DNA of 64,000 nt from NCBI GenBank assembly GCA_037903355.1, contig JBAJFE010000042.1:4104001-4168000 (forward strand). The letters run 5' to 3'. The translations under genes were made by a program, and so were the position numbers. How positions within the stretch are numbered: position 1 is the first letter of the stretch; each line of letters opens with the position of its first letter. The notes below the pieces were generated by a model. That model was not told the origin of the DNA. It ran no database searches and saw nothing but the letters and a program-made list of their open reading frames with translations. This DNA is from Trichuris trichiura. Taxonomy: Eukaryota; Nematoda; Enoplea; Trichinellida; Trichuridae. This document shows, one piece after another, positions 1 through 11,269 of the stretch.

Positions 1-1070
1 TTAATTTTTGTCTTTGCTTTTCCAGTTTCCTTGTTCCTTTTATCGTTATTGTTCCTTCTTTTGGCGCTCTTGTTGAGTTGTTTCTTTTAAAAACAACCCT
101 CTACTGTGTGGAAGGGATCAAGTTTCAGATACGATATAAAAGAGGCTACAATGCTGACGACATGAACTCATGTCCCTGTGCCTACGATGCCAAGGACAGG
201 AAATTGTTCTCAATGGCCATGATGTAGACGAAAAGAAAAATAACGGTGTGTGTGGACCCGTGGGCTACTCTTACTTGGATACTATGTAAAGGAACCTTTT
301 ATGCCGACGAAGGAGCAGGAAAAATATTCCATGCGAATGCTAGCAAAAGAGGAATAGGGGCCACCGGGAAAGTCTGAGCGCTTTGGGGGGAGGAGGGAGC
401 ATTCGCTCGCAAGTGTTCAGAAACTATGGCATAGGCCATTGATCCGTAAGCTTCACCCGATATCGCGTCAGTTTTCCAGCTTGGAGACCGTCGTCGCCTT
501 TACTCTGGGGCGTGGAAACACAACGTGGGCGCGATATAGTAGATACAATAAGATAGGATACAGTAAAAAGATGCGAATCAACAGAGCCTGTTTTCGGGAT
601 TTCCGCTACGCACGCGAACCGTCACGACCGTCAATGAATTTGTACAGTACTTCTTAAAGTGTGGAAATCAACAGGTAAAACAAACCAACTTCCAGGCACA
701 ACGTTCTAGTGCAACGATGGCACCGAGAACTTTCAGCCTGTTTTTAACAACGAGAGAACAAACTCGAATCACGGAACAATGAAAGAAGCTAAAGGTATTT
801 ACACAACTGAAATGTATAGGGAGCAATTAATGCAGCAATGTAGGCTAAACGATAGCGCTTCCAAACAGTTTTTCATGCAAAATCTTTGCTTCTTGAAATT
901 CTCAGAGGTAGCGGTGTACAGTGTCCGACCGGTTTCCCTGATGATGCAATCAAGAATGAAATTTTATAAGATGCATGTAAACCATCATCATCAGCTCTCG
1001 ACAAAAGCAAATTGCGTTGCTGCTGCGAGGTAGTTGAACATGTGATACATTTTTATCTGCTCTGTCAGGA
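1..1070. other. No gene recognised
   Basis: Only short open frames without family resemblance are present. A stretch near 779-1033 stays open and ends beside a GT (1034), so it could be an upstream exon of the segment that follows, but the phases do not join in the open frame. I see no repeat or RNA gene here. Confidence 0.3.
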
Positions 1071-1311
1071 TATGTTTTCCTAACATTAGCTATTAACCAT
1101 GAAGATTTCATTGACCCATTGATTGACAAATTGTCGCAGATTAGGCACATAGGTGATCTGTTAAAATATTCAATGCAGTACTGCCAACAGTTTTTCTTAA
1201 TTTCTGCCATCTTTCAAAACACAAAGAATGATTTTTACCATGTGACGATTGCCTACGTCGGAAAATCGCAGTCTTCCGGAGGCTCGTTCGCTGGAAACAT
1301 GATTATCGGAA
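1071..1311 (+). CDS. Possible internal exon, unknown protein
   Basis: The frame reads through from a CAG acceptor (ending about 1070) to a strong donor, A|GTAAGTG, at 1311/1312. It encodes about 79 residues that look protein-like: LTLAINHEDFIDPLIDKL, then a segment rich in aromatic and hydrophobic residues ending SFAGNMIIG. I do not recognise a family. It could belong to the gene whose 3' end is at 4846, but the exon at 3.5 kb does not join in phase, so an intermediate exon would be needed. Treat as a candidate only. Confidence 0.25.
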
Positions 1312-2159
1312 GTAAGTGTTCCAAGGAGTAGTTCTGATAACGAAAAATTCCCATAATCGAGAATTTGTTCGTTTATCAGTTTTGCTTAGTCTACAACTAT
1401 TCTAAATTGCACTCCTTGAAGAGAGGCTCGTGCGTCAACCAGCTCAGTTGTAAATCCGGAGCTACCTTTTAGGCTTAGTCAGAAAAGAATTTATTCGTTG
1501 TCCCGATCAGTACACGATAAACGAACCAAGAATCAGAGAGAGAAAGACGCAGAATCTGGACACAACAGCAGTATCCACACCAACCCCCATCACCATCACT
1601 CCACCCTTTATATAGCTTTTCTCTGGTAAAAAATACCCGGTGTTTAACATACTTCTCTGTTTGTTACGACCTGCTCTAACTCTCGAAGTGTGAAACAGTA
1701 AAATCATCAGTCCGCTTGAACACGGCCAACCTCCGTGACCTGCCTCGTGACCGTCGTGGTCACATGAACACTTGTTTACCACTTCAGCTGCATTGAAAAT
1801 AAAGCTCCTTCTAACGGGTGTGTGAATTAACATAATGGTGGTACGGACAAGCTACCCTTTAATCATTTATTTGGCGAAGCGTTGGGGAAACGCCGGTTCC
1901 CGTCTTCAGCGCATGAAAAATGGCAGAGCGAATTTTGATATAGCACTAGTCAGACCAAGTACTTTAAAACGCAGGAGTGTTGAGTGGTTTTTAAGCGAGT
2001 TACAACATTAAAAAGGGTGAGTGGTTGGTAGGAAAGTTAAGAGTAACAGAAAGCATGGGGAAGTGGGGTGTGTTTTTTTGGGGAGACTTTGACGGCTAAG
2101 TCACTGGCACTGCGCTGTGCAGCTGGCGACCCGCCTGCGCTTTCGCCTTTGACTTACTG
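1312..2159. other. No gene recognised; one repeat scar
   Basis: No supported coding sequence. On the minus strand at 1889-1910 there is GCTGAAGACGGGAAC, the 5' half of the dispersed motif described for the Penelope-related repeats, but the second half (CCGAAA) is not clear. Confidence 0.3.
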
Positions 2160-2630
2160 CTCTGCGTACGGTGGGACCTCGATGTGTGCACTTTCATGAA
2201 TTGCTGCAGGCAGTCACTGTCAACGTCTACCGATCGCAGATCAAAGAATTATCACAAATATTGAGAGAAAAGCGACAGAAATATGTGCGTAATCAACTTC
2301 TCATTGTTCTGTTGAGCGACAGAGCGCGACTTCATGTCGCTTCAGCGACGGAAAGCATTGTTCACCAGCGGGGCTGGAAGGAATTGATATGTAGCGCATT
2401 CGTCGAGCCTTGCCTCATCAGATTATTACCTCTTCCGGTCCGTAAAGCGTGCCATATCAGGGCAGCACTTCAAACAATCCGAGGACGTCAAAAAATGATG
2501 GTTCGGTTTTTTGGTTAAAAACTCGGATCTCTTACCGCGATAGGATTCATTCTTTGCCAGAGCATTGATAGAAGGTTGTTGAGTGCAATGGAAACCACAT
2601 TTAATAATCAATGTTCTTACAATTTGGATT
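2160..2630 (+). pseudogene. Mariner (Tc1/mariner) transposase C-terminal relic
   Basis: Cut-and-paste transposases of the mariner group carry a DDE/DDD catalytic core. Here the C-terminal half can be read: a segment resembling VHFELL..VTVN..VYRSQ, then KRQKYVRNQ, then LLSDRARLHVA, which aligns to the second catalytic Asp segment (HDNARPHVA) with Asn replaced. After a frameshift near 2400 the frame continues as SSDYYLFRSVKRAISG and EDVKKWFGF, the usual mariner end. The N-terminal DNA-binding part and first Asp are missing, and no terminal repeats are apparent. It is a dead fragment. Confidence 0.75.
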
Positions 2631-3490
2631 TATGAGTACTTGAAGTTGACGAATCAACAATAAGAACTTTTCTTCACACCTAATACCTCCGTCCGAGTCC
2701 GCGGTGTCCGGTTGATTGAGATGCTTTGCTTGATGAATTGGGGGTACAAAATCGGAAGAAATGTGAGGAACAAATGGCATTGAACGAAGACAGATGAATG
2801 AGCAATAAGCCAGCTTGAGTAAACCAAGAGAAGGATCCAGAGTATGAACCCATGGCAGCGCATCAGTAAGGGCGAACAAAGCGGAATCAACCAACGGTAA
2901 TGAACCCACGGTAGCAGGTTAGCGAATACGGATACGCGAACGTCCGTGAATAAGCAGGCGACAAACTGACGTCGTTGAACCTAGAGCAATAAGCCAACGG
3001 CGCTGAGCCTCATTAGTGAGTAAACGCACGCCCACAGAAACACCCTAAAATTGAGACAGAGTAAGCGAACTACGGTGGTAAAACACTGCCGGACGGCGGA
3101 CTGCTGTTGAACTAATGGCAATAATGGGTCAATGACATTGAAATTTTTGATGAAGTGAACTACTGTAAGCATGGAAAATGATGCCTGCGGATATGTTGGC
3201 ATATAAGCAGGCAGCTGGCAAAATGTCACGTGGAGTCGGCGAAACGTCATGTTCCAGCTTTAAACATTGAACACATTAAAACACTCAACAGGAAGTTGCC
3301 ACTTCTAGCAAATGTTATTAAGTCACTTTGAAATTTTCTAAATGCCACGTAGAGAAGCCCATATCCAATCAAAACGCACTAATGACCAAAGAATAAAATA
3401 AACTTAAAGTTGATTTAGTGGGTGGCAATTCCGCCTTCTTAGGTTCATTATCGAGTCGATCATCCATCTTCCCAGTTTACTTCGCTATTG
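2631..3490. other. No gene recognised
   Basis: Antisense open frames occur at 2601-2909 and 2981-3250, but they overlap the mariner tail or have no exon signals or family resemblance. Nothing else supported. Confidence 0.3.
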
Positions 3491-3518
3491 AATGGGCCAT
3501 TTTTTTCGACAGGTGGTG

Positions 3519-3789
3519 CTACTTGTCAGCTTTGGTTTTCCCTTCGTAACCCACATCGAGGTTAATTCTTTGAAAGTTGGAACTTTCCTTGGCTCCATTG
3601 TCATTGTTAGCCCATCACGAATTCCGATCAGCTCATCTCTAGGAAATGCAAAGCTTATTTTAAACAGAATGAAGTACTCACTGACTGTTCATGGTTCTAC
3701 ACCCATTGTGATTGCTCAACCTTGTTCTACGGTACCCGGCAAATGGCGGTGGCCGCTTCTGGTCATTTACGATACCATAATCAGCAAAG
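3519..3789 (+). CDS. Possible exon of a membrane or secreted protein
   Basis: An open frame (from ATG 3492; possible acceptors CGACAG at 3512 and TGTCAG at 3529) runs to a donor G|GTAAAT at 3789/3790. It encodes EVNSLKVGTFLGSIVIVSPS and then a beta-strand-like sequence ending LLVIYDTIISK. The composition is that of a folded extracellular domain. I do not recognise the family. It lies in the same orientation as, and 0.7 kb upstream of, the exon ending at 4687, but a direct splice to 4495 is out of phase, so the link is inferred only from proximity. Confidence 0.3.
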
Positions 3790-3885
3790 GTAAATATGTT
3801 CAATTTATTTGCTTGCATCTCATTAAAAATTATACTTACTTTGTAAATGGAAAGAATTCGTATTTCAGATACTTTCTAAGATTTA

Positions 3886-4054
3886 CAGTAAAACCCCCGT
3901 AAGTTGACCACCCAACGGACTGGGGAACCTGGTCAACATATAAGAAGCGGGTATAAGTGGCTCGGCTAACGTGCGGACAAATCAACTGGCCAAAATTCGG
4001 TCAACTGAGGGAGGTGGTCACCATATAGGAGTGGTCAACTTCGGGGTTTTACTG
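3886..4054. mobile_element. Pogo-type MITE, copy 1 (169 bp)
   Basis: The element begins CAGTAAAACCCCCGTAAGTT and ends in the near reverse complement, AACTTCGGGGTTTTACTG. It is flanked on both sides by TA, the target duplication of Tc1/mariner/pogo elements. Inside, GGTCAAC-type words recur in both orientations, so the whole element is a weak foldback. It has no coding capacity. CAGT..AACC ends are typical of pogo/Tigger elements, and pogo transposase relics occur elsewhere in the window. Confidence 0.8.
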
Positions 4055-4494
4055 TAGTTCATTTTTCATCAGTACCAAAACAGCAGAGCGCTCATTACTC
4101 AGAGGGCACGAAGAATTAGTTGGAACGAACCATCAGTACTTTTTTTTGACCATATAATTAAATGGGCACAGGCAAAGTCGGGATTGGCAATGTAACATTC
4201 GGCGTCTAGTACACACACACACAGGCAGTTCTCATATGACGCGAGAGTTGGTTCCTGAAAACCCTTGCGCAATATGAAATTGCGTTGTAGGGAACACATT
4301 AAGTACAGGAAACCAGAATTCAGAGCAGAGAGTTAGAGAGATTGTTTACTTGCACACAACAATGAAGAAAAATCGTAAGTAAGCTGCGTTCAGTAAGGAA
4401 TTATACCGTGTGTACGCTATTATTCAACCGTTACACACGCAAAGTAGAATCCACTCGCACAGGACTTGAATAATACGTTCTTTCTTTTTATGAG

Positions 4495-4846
4495 TTGGCC
4501 TACCAATGGGCAGTTTTTGTGATGGAACCGGGAGCGACATGGTTATGTCTTAAGCTTGTAGAAAAAACTCTCAGTTCTAAAATAAATGTCTTCGTGCCAA
4601 GAGAAGAACGGAGGTTCACTGGAGTCACTTTCCCAAATCTCACTGTCTTTAGTTACGGGTGGAATGAACTCCTATTAGAAGTGGAAGGTAACGTCACGTC
4701 GTCGCCATAATGTTTTTTCATCTCGTTAAAACAGAAATTGACCTTCTTGTGTCTTGTACATGTTGTTATTTCGTACAGCAGTTGCTGGGGCTGGTTATGT
4801 GCTAGCTTGGACATTTCTCGTGGTTATTGTACTTTCACACTCTTAG
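4495..4846 (+). CDS. 3' end of a single-pass membrane (or GPI-anchored) protein gene
   Basis: Two exons join in phase. The first is 4495-4687 (acceptor ATGAG, donor G|GTAACG), encoding an extracellular-looking segment from LAYQWAVFVMEPGATW to NELLLEVE. A 91-nt intron follows. The second is 4779-4846 (acceptor GTACAG), encoding AVAGAGYVLAWTFLVVIVLS and a stop at 4844-4846. The C terminus is therefore a hydrophobic helix with only a short tail, which fits a type I transmembrane anchor or a GPI signal. Upstream exons are uncertain. The family is not recognised. No poly(A) signal was identified. Confidence 0.5.
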
Positions 4847-5770
4847 GAAAAAGCAAGTCTTTATTTCGTGCAGACAAGGCAAATGAGATAAGTTCCTTCT
4901 TCATGCGATCAGTCTAAGACTCCTAACTCCAGCTTATGCCGTCGTCTCATACAGCCGTTTTTACCATGACCCACGAGTACGCATCTACCAATCGGCGCTC
5001 TCTTCTTTTAATTATTGGTGCCTGGGTCACGCTAAGGTAACTGATCAAGAAAACAAGCAAGTATTCCTTTGGTAAACAGAATAACATGCAGAGAGATAAA
5101 CATCCTAAAGCATAGTTATATCAGTTATCCTACTGCGTCCTGCATTATTATAATTGTCGTCTTCGAGCCATTTAAACCGCTGCTCTACAGCTTTCAGATC
5201 ATCTGCTTCTTCTCACCCCCTGCTTCAATGCAGCTGACAGTTCCTGCGCCTCCTCGGTAGTCAGCTCGTCCGGTGATGACTCAAGCCTAATTTTTCACTT
5301 CTTCAAAGCCCAGCCTGCTTGTCAGGTGAACATAGCTTTTAGCGATTTTGTGTACTTGAGAAGGCTGAAAGTGTTTAAAATCACGAATCAAATCTGGAAT
5401 ACGTTTCTGCAAAACAAGGTGCAATCATTCTTTTGGCACGTCATTACACGGTTCTACGATGTTATTAACGGCAGTTCTTAGGTGATAACTTTTTATGTGA
5501 ATTATAAAGGTTCTTGAGGCAGTAGAATCAGTGCTTCGCTTTAGCGTGACAGAAGAACGCGCATAACATCAGGAGGCGGCCTGTGTTTACTCTTGGTGCA
5601 GGAAACCAGAAAGAGACTTCGCCATACGCTCACACTTTCCAGCCATTAAAATCGCATGTGACCGAAAATAGAATCACGTTATGGGTGAATTTACGATACG
5701 CTACGATTTCGGAATCGCAGATGAGGGAAAACCCTCTGTATGAACATGCGTTATATAAGAACTACAACGG
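4847..5770. other. No gene recognised
   Basis: Short open frames at 5069-5260 and 5583-5819 have no family resemblance; the second runs into a repeat. Nothing else supported. Confidence 0.3.
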
Positions 5771-5995
5771 AACCTCCAAAGTTGATCACCTCTATATGTC
5801 AACCGCCTCCCTAAGTTGACCGAATTTTGACCAGTTGGTTGGTCCGCACGCTAATAAGTGCAAAGACAACCTCTATAAGTCGACCACCGTAAGTGGGAAG
5901 TTGACCGCTTTAGCCGTGACGTGATATAAGAACGCAATGCTAGTTTCCCCTCTGTAAATTGACCAGTCTGTTGGGTGATCAACTTACGGATCTTC
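5771..5995. mobile_element. Degenerate pogo-type MITE, copy 2
   Basis: Words shared with the copies at 3886 and 46550 appear in order: AAGTTGATCACC, CCTCCCTAAGTTGACCGAAT, TTTTGACCAGTTGGTTGGTC, and GGTGATCAACTTACGG at the right end. The CAGT tips and TA duplications are no longer recognisable, and the middle has an extra block. It lies immediately upstream of the membrane protein gene at 6050. Confidence 0.6.
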
Positions 5996-6049
5996 ATCTT
6001 CTTGCATGCCAACGTTTTGCATGAAAGCTGAACAAAATTTGTCTTATAG

Positions 6050-8327
6050 AACAACTAGCGCGCGTGATCAAACGAAGTTTAAATGTGAATGAAGCATGCG
6101 ACCAAGTACACGGGATGTTTAAGGAACAGCACATGCCCAAAATGGATAATGTGAAAGTGATTAAGTTATTCACTAAAGGCATCACAAAGGAGGAAGCTGA
6201 TGAACTAACAACTGAAAGCTTTGAGCAAGCTTCTCTGAAAGCTGCAGTTTTCCGTTTCTCTTTGAACAAACATGAAAGTCGAAATGCAAAACATGTATCG
6301 TTTCACTTGAAAACACCCATAGCAACAAGTATAAACATGTTGTTCAACAGAAGCAGAATGGAAAATATTAACTTACTTTCTCAAGAGATCGCCTCTGCAG
6401 TACAGCATTTGCATATGGTGGAATTTATTTACCAGAAGAAACAATGGATGACAAAAAGTAATCAACGAACGGAAAGACAACATAGCCGAGCACCTAATCC
6501 CGAACGGAATGGTAAAACAATAGAAGCAAGATCGTATAACAGAAAGCACAGGCGACACATCAGAATTGGCGAAAATAAAAGTCTGATGAAGAAACCAAAG
6601 GTAGTTATACAATCTATTAAAGTATACCGCAATGAAAAAATAAGACAGCCCTCTAGCAGCCACGATTTTCAGCACCGTAAGGCGTCCCTCATTCCTAGTA
6701 GTCTACGAAAAATGTCTATCGTAAGTGACAAAACGAAGGATAACAAGAGAATAGACTTGCTTGAAGAAGCTGAGATGTTAATTTGGAAGGACACAAGAAG
6801 TGCAACCGTACAAGAAACAAAAATTCCGTTAGGTAATTTTGATCAGCACGATGAAATCACATCTGAGCAAGCAAACTCAACGTTTATTATAAACCAGACA
6901 GGGGAAAATGATCCGCTGAATAAAAATGCAACCCTCGCCACTACAGATGTACCTACGAGCTTCGGAGATACTTCTTCGGAAACAGCTCATAAGTTGCAAA
7001 ATAAGTCTTATTATAATTATGCGATTCCACATTCAACAAATGAGAAAAGTGAAACTGCGGAAAAGAGCACTTCGTTTTCTGAAGCTAACGTTGGGGATAC
7101 GGACTCAAACAAGAATGTGAAAGATCCAGGAAGGGCAGTTGATTCAAATCTAGACGACGCAACCTATTCAGTTTTTAATGTATCCTATGGTTCAGAACTG
7201 TCGGAACAGGAAAGCGTATCTAGCACGGTTGGCCTGTTAAGTTTCAATATAACTGCTTATGATACCCAGCACGTAGTTAACTTCACTTTATCCAACGAAA
7301 TGTTCAGTGCATTGGTTGCAAATTCAAGTCAGCCACCAATTAAAATTACTTCCACTGCTGAAAATACTAGAACTGGAGCTAAAGAGACGCTCTATCTGGA
7401 GGGCGCAGATCACAAAACAGCATTTGAAAAAGAAAACTCCAGTAAAGAATTTGGAGTGCACCAAATGCCGAAAGTTAATAAGGGCGGCGTTGGTGTTTTA
7501 CATAGCAATTCAACCGAGGAACAGGAAAGCTGGTTTAAACATTCTATCGGTTATCTCGTTTGCGCTGCTAGTTTTGTATTAGTTTACGCCTGCTTGCTAC
7601 TCTCTACTGCAGCCATCAAGCAGTGCAAACACAAGAATAAACGCGAGAAGCTAATTGCGGATAGGAAGAATCATAACGGTAACAGTAGCAGATTATTAGC
7701 CTAATTATTTTAACCTGCTTTTCGTATGTTCAGGCACTAAAGTTGATTCTCAGAAAGATCAGGCTCAAATTAAAGACAAGAGAGATGGGAATCAAAGTAG
7801 TTCGGCTAATTTCGATAACGATGTAGAAAGATACAATGCCTCTTGCCATATCTCGCAGTCCAGTCAAAATTCACAAGTTCTCACCAGCGCGGTCAACCGT
7901 CGTCTGACTGTCTTCAGAAAAAGGGACGATTCATTGTACCTGCATGACGACTTCATCACTGGAATGCTCAACAGCAGCAACAGCAGTAACTCTGGTTGTT
8001 CGTTTACAATGGTTAAAAGAAATAATTCAGCTCCAGTTCTGTCATTTAACGACACGCAAATGCCGCAAGGAAGCATTACAATTTGCCGCGTACTTTGGAA
8101 GGAGCTTGAAAAGCATTACAAACCATGCATTAGGAGAGTCGCATCAGATACTTTGTCAAGAAAAGGAAAGTGTAAGTCACTTGATGCTCTGCCATGCACT
8201 GAAACTAAAGGAAACCTTTCACGACAGTGCAGACGACATAGCAAGAGTGCTGGGCCAGAAATACTACGATTTTGACCATGTTGGACTTAATCTGTGCCTG
8301 GCTGTGGATTTGATGCTGTGTACCTGA
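6050..8327 (+). CDS. Probable type I membrane glycoprotein, unknown family
   Basis: A long exon (6050-7678; first in-frame ATG at 6115, or an acceptor TTATAG at 6044-6049) is joined by a 55-nt GT..AG intron (7679-7733) to a second exon that keeps the frame. The ectodomain is about 480 residues, rich in Ser, Thr, Asn, Glu and Lys with many N-glycosylation sequons (NST, NQT, NVS, NFT, NSS). One transmembrane helix, YLVCAASFVLVYACLLL, follows, then a basic stop-transfer KQCKHKNKREK and a tail of about 170 residues. The tail either ends at the stop at 8273-8275 or, if GTAAGT at 8172 is used with a 61-nt intron, at 8325-8327 with IARVLGQKYYDFDHVGLNL. No signal peptide is visible, so a 5' exon is probably missing. 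I recognise no domain. Confidence 0.6.
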
Positions 8328-9067
8328 ACTGTTACAACTGCAAAGGTTACAATCCGGAAGCAGCTTTTTGTGACATAGAATAGTCAGACCTCACAAATCA
8401 ATGCAGACGTCCTATATTGGCAAGTAAAATAACGGATAGTTTCAAGTTACTCCAATGACCACAACTACTGGGCATCATACAATATGGTCAAAAGATTTAC
8501 CAATCAGGTCTATTACGCGCTACGCTGGTAGAATTGCATTGTGGATTTCTTAGATAAGCTTCAAAATAAATTTGCTACATTGATAGAATGAAATGGCTAT
8601 CAGAAGCTGGCAGCTTTTTTGGTTTGGCCGACCATGAGGACTCGCTTATAACAATGGTTTATTGCGGAGTAAAAGCGATAAATCAAACGCACAACTGATG
8701 GCGATAGCTTGAACGCACTGGACTTAAACCCGACGCGTATATGTAGCCTCCCACGACCTCTGCCCTTCTCATTCCCACGGACTGTAGGCTCTCCTGCCAA
8801 TGCCTACCGGGAAGCAGGCGGCGGGAGCGGCGCTAATCCTGACCCTGGCTGCCTTTGTGCTAGGCCGTCGATGCTACATTCTCACGCTAATCCGGAGGTC
8901 GTGCTCTCTCGTCGCGGTGGAGTCTGAGACCCCATGACGCACACTGGGCCGCGCTCCGACGGACGGATTTCTGCCCGCGCTCACTGGGACGTTGAGACTG
9001 CCATCTCTGGCATACTTTTATAGCTTAAGGTGTATCTTAGTAGAAAAAAGTTTTAATTTTTTTTCCT
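8328..9067. other. No gene recognised; GC-rich stretch
   Basis: The part from about 8700 to 9000 is distinctly more GC-rich than its surroundings and has open frames on both strands without family resemblance. It may belong to the neighbouring repeat cluster. No terminal repeats of its own were found. Confidence 0.3.
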
Positions 9068-9312
9068 GGGTCTTTCCTAATAGTGGCTCGCCACGGCAAC
9101 TTCAAAGGAGGGCAAGTGGAACTAAAAGAACAATGCCGGCTATTTTGTCCCGCCCCAGTCTAAGCCTAAGCCTAAACATAACGGAATTACTCGGCAGGTA
9201 TTCCGCGGGTCAATAACCGGGTCAATCGCGCCTCACTACGCAGTAGCGTCGCGCATTGCCCTTTGATATTGCCGCCTGCCGGCAGTGGCGCGCCACTAAA
9301 AGGAAAGACCCT
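9068..9312. mobile_element. Short inverted-repeat element (MITE), about 245 bp
   Basis: The left end GGGTCTTTCCTAATAGTGGC and the right end, GTGGCGCGCCACTAAAAGGA then AAGACCC, are near reverse complements over about 27 bp. The interior is non-coding. No unambiguous target duplication is visible, so the superfamily is open. Confidence 0.6.
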
Positions 9313-9328
9313 TCTTCATTTTTTGACC

Positions 9329-9907
9329 TTTTTTTCTTGCTAACAGGTGCGTTATTCAGAATGAAAGTTTTTTGCGGCCTTGCAACCCGTTCGTTAAATT
9401 AACGTTTATTTCTAAGCGTCAAATCACGGAGCTTTCGCGCCTCAACAGGGCCCGTCATCAGCGCTATGTGTGCCACCCATCGGGTCGGTCATTATGTTAG
9501 CAAGACGCTCCATCTGACCGACATTGGCGGAGACCTCAGCCGTCAGGTCTACCTTGACCCATCGGGCCTTGGTCCCACCATGTCAGTCAGACTTTGCAGC
9601 GAGCACCCAACCGACCTTCCACGTCAGCGGCAGCACTAACAATGAGCAACAACAAGACAACAAACGAAATTCGCTCGTCTGTTTTAAACAAACGGGTTTT
9701 AAACTGACATCTTTCCCGTGTCTTTACTTTCTTCCTTCTGCGCTTTTCGTTGTCTCCTCTGCTGTCCGTGCCCGCAAACACATACTGATTTAACTTTTTT
9801 ATTTTATTTTTCTTTCTAAAGAAATAAACGTTAATTTAGCGAACGGGTTGCGAAGCGGCAAAAAATTTTCATTCTGAATAACTCACCTGTTAGCAAGGAA
9901 GAAAGAA
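9329..9907. repeat. Foldback element with about 85-bp arms
   Basis: The left arm (about 9329-9412) includes TTGCTAACAGGTGCGTTATT, CAGAATGAAAGTTTTTTGCG and CGTTAAATTAACGTTTATTT. It is repeated in reverse complement at about 9819-9907. The 400-bp centre is non-coding as far as I can tell. It directly abuts the MITE to its left and carries a hammerhead-like motif just inside the left arm. Confidence 0.75.
9433..9461 (-). ncRNA. Hammerhead-like motif (uncertain)
   Basis: The minus strand reads CTGATGA at 9461-9455, then CGGGCC, then GCGCGAAAGCTCCG ending about 9426. The GAAAGCTCCG tail matches the tail of the motif beside the Penelope element. The helix between the two core strands pairs poorly, so this is a decayed copy at best. 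Confidence 0.35.
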
Positions 9908-9953
9908 AAAGAAAAAAAATTAAATCAATATGTGTTTGTGTTTCTTAAAATCA

Positions 9954-10443
9954 ACTGCTCAATGTTTGGGCGAAAGAACGACACATTTCATCCTTACTGG
10001 TTACTATGAGCTAACGTATCGTGTTACGCTTGTCTATCTGATGCAGCAAAGGCTGAAAATTCACAGCTCTTGAAGTTCGTTGAGAACGCTGCGTGACCTC
10101 TATCGATGATAGCCGTAAGCTCAATCGACGAAGGCTGCACGCTCAGTCGGTGGGCGCTCCTTCACTTGTAAGTTTGCGCAATGGCTGTTGAAGTTTGATG
10201 ATAACGCTGCGTGACCTTTATCGAGGATGACTAAAAGCTCGGTTCTGAGCAGGCGCACAGTTCTCATCGATTCAGCTAAAAGTTATCATCGATATAGGTT
10301 ACGCTGCGTTCTCAATGAACTTCGAGAGTTGTGAATTCTCATCGTTTGCCGCATCAGATAGACAAGCGTAACGCGACATGTTAGCTAATAATAACCAGTG
10401 AGGATGAAGTGTGTCGTTCTTTCGCTGAAACATTTAACAGTTA
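9954..10443. repeat. Foldback element with about 145-bp arms
   Basis: The left arm runs from AACTGCTCAATGTTTGGGCG through AAGAACGACACATTTCATCC, TTGTCTATCTGATGCAGCAA and CACAGCTCTTGAAGTTCGTT to about 10105. The right arm is its reverse complement, from about 10295 to 10443, ending GCTGAAACATTTAACAGTT. The spacer is about 190 bp. RNA or single-stranded DNA from this locus would form a long hairpin. There is no coding capacity. Confidence 0.8.
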
Positions 10444-10747
10444 GCGTCTGCATTCACTTCATGTTTCTGAAAAGTAGGAGGCGGTGCTACCTAGGCTTTG
10501 GCATTTGAAGAGAGATGAAGTTGTTTCTTCGGACCACTGTGCTTCGTTGGTTCGTACATTACAGTGATGTACTGCGACAGTTTGAGCACATTTGGTTTCT
10601 TCCTATTTCGTCGAAATTTGTCCCCATGTGCCGCTCTGGATCACGCTCTTAGTAGCAACTGAAAAAAAAGCCGTCTGACTAACGAAGAATAAGTTTCCCC
10701 ATCGAAGGAATTGTTCAGCTTTACCTAATGCACTTCGCCACCGATTT

Positions 10748-11215
10748 ATGACGAGGAGAAGCTACAAAGCCGGATTCAAGTTGGAAATCGTCAAAATGGC
10801 AAAAGAAAGCAACAATTCACTGGCGGCCAGGAAGTATGGCGTTACCCGGAAGATGGTGATAGATTGGAGGAAACAGGAAGAGGCTCTGAAGAAGATGCCG
10901 AAGGAACAATGCGCAAGACGCTCAAGCATCGCCTCGTGGCCGGAACTAGAGAACAGTTTGGCAGAATGGGTACGACAACAGCGACTGAGCGGCCGTATCA
11001 TCAGAATGACAGACATGAGAGATCAAGCGATGAACTGGGCCCACTGCAACCCACACTTATCCTACTGGATGGTGCAGCCGTTTCATGAAAAGGAAGGACC
11101 TGGTCCTGCGATAAAAGAGGAAAACTGCACAGAAAATGCCTGCGGATTAGGAGGATAAGCTGGGCGACAAAAATAACGATGAACTGCCAGACAGTGATGA
11201 AGACTACGCCTAGCT
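10748..11215 (+). pseudogene. Pogo-family transposase, N-terminal relic with internal deletion
   Basis: ATG 10748 opens a frame encoding the helix-turn-helix DNA-binding start of pogo-like transposases: YKAGFKLEIVKMAKE, NNSLAARKYGVTRKMV, DWRKQEEALKK, then a second CENP-B-like helix block around WPELENSLAEWVRQQR. The coding frame shifts near 11050. In another frame it continues as RFMKRKDLVLR, KRKTAQKMPAD and then a short acidic end, NDELPDSDEDYA, and a stop. The whole catalytic DDE core (about 250 residues in complete copies) is absent. Confidence 0.75.
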
Positions 11216-11269
11216 TAACTGTTAGCAGTGTAGTTTCAAAAGACCAAGCACAACAAAGGAAGTTGACTA

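Noticed and set aside
1507..1833. Minus-strand 108-codon open frame with a hydrophobic end
   Set aside because: No start context, splice signals or family resemblance.
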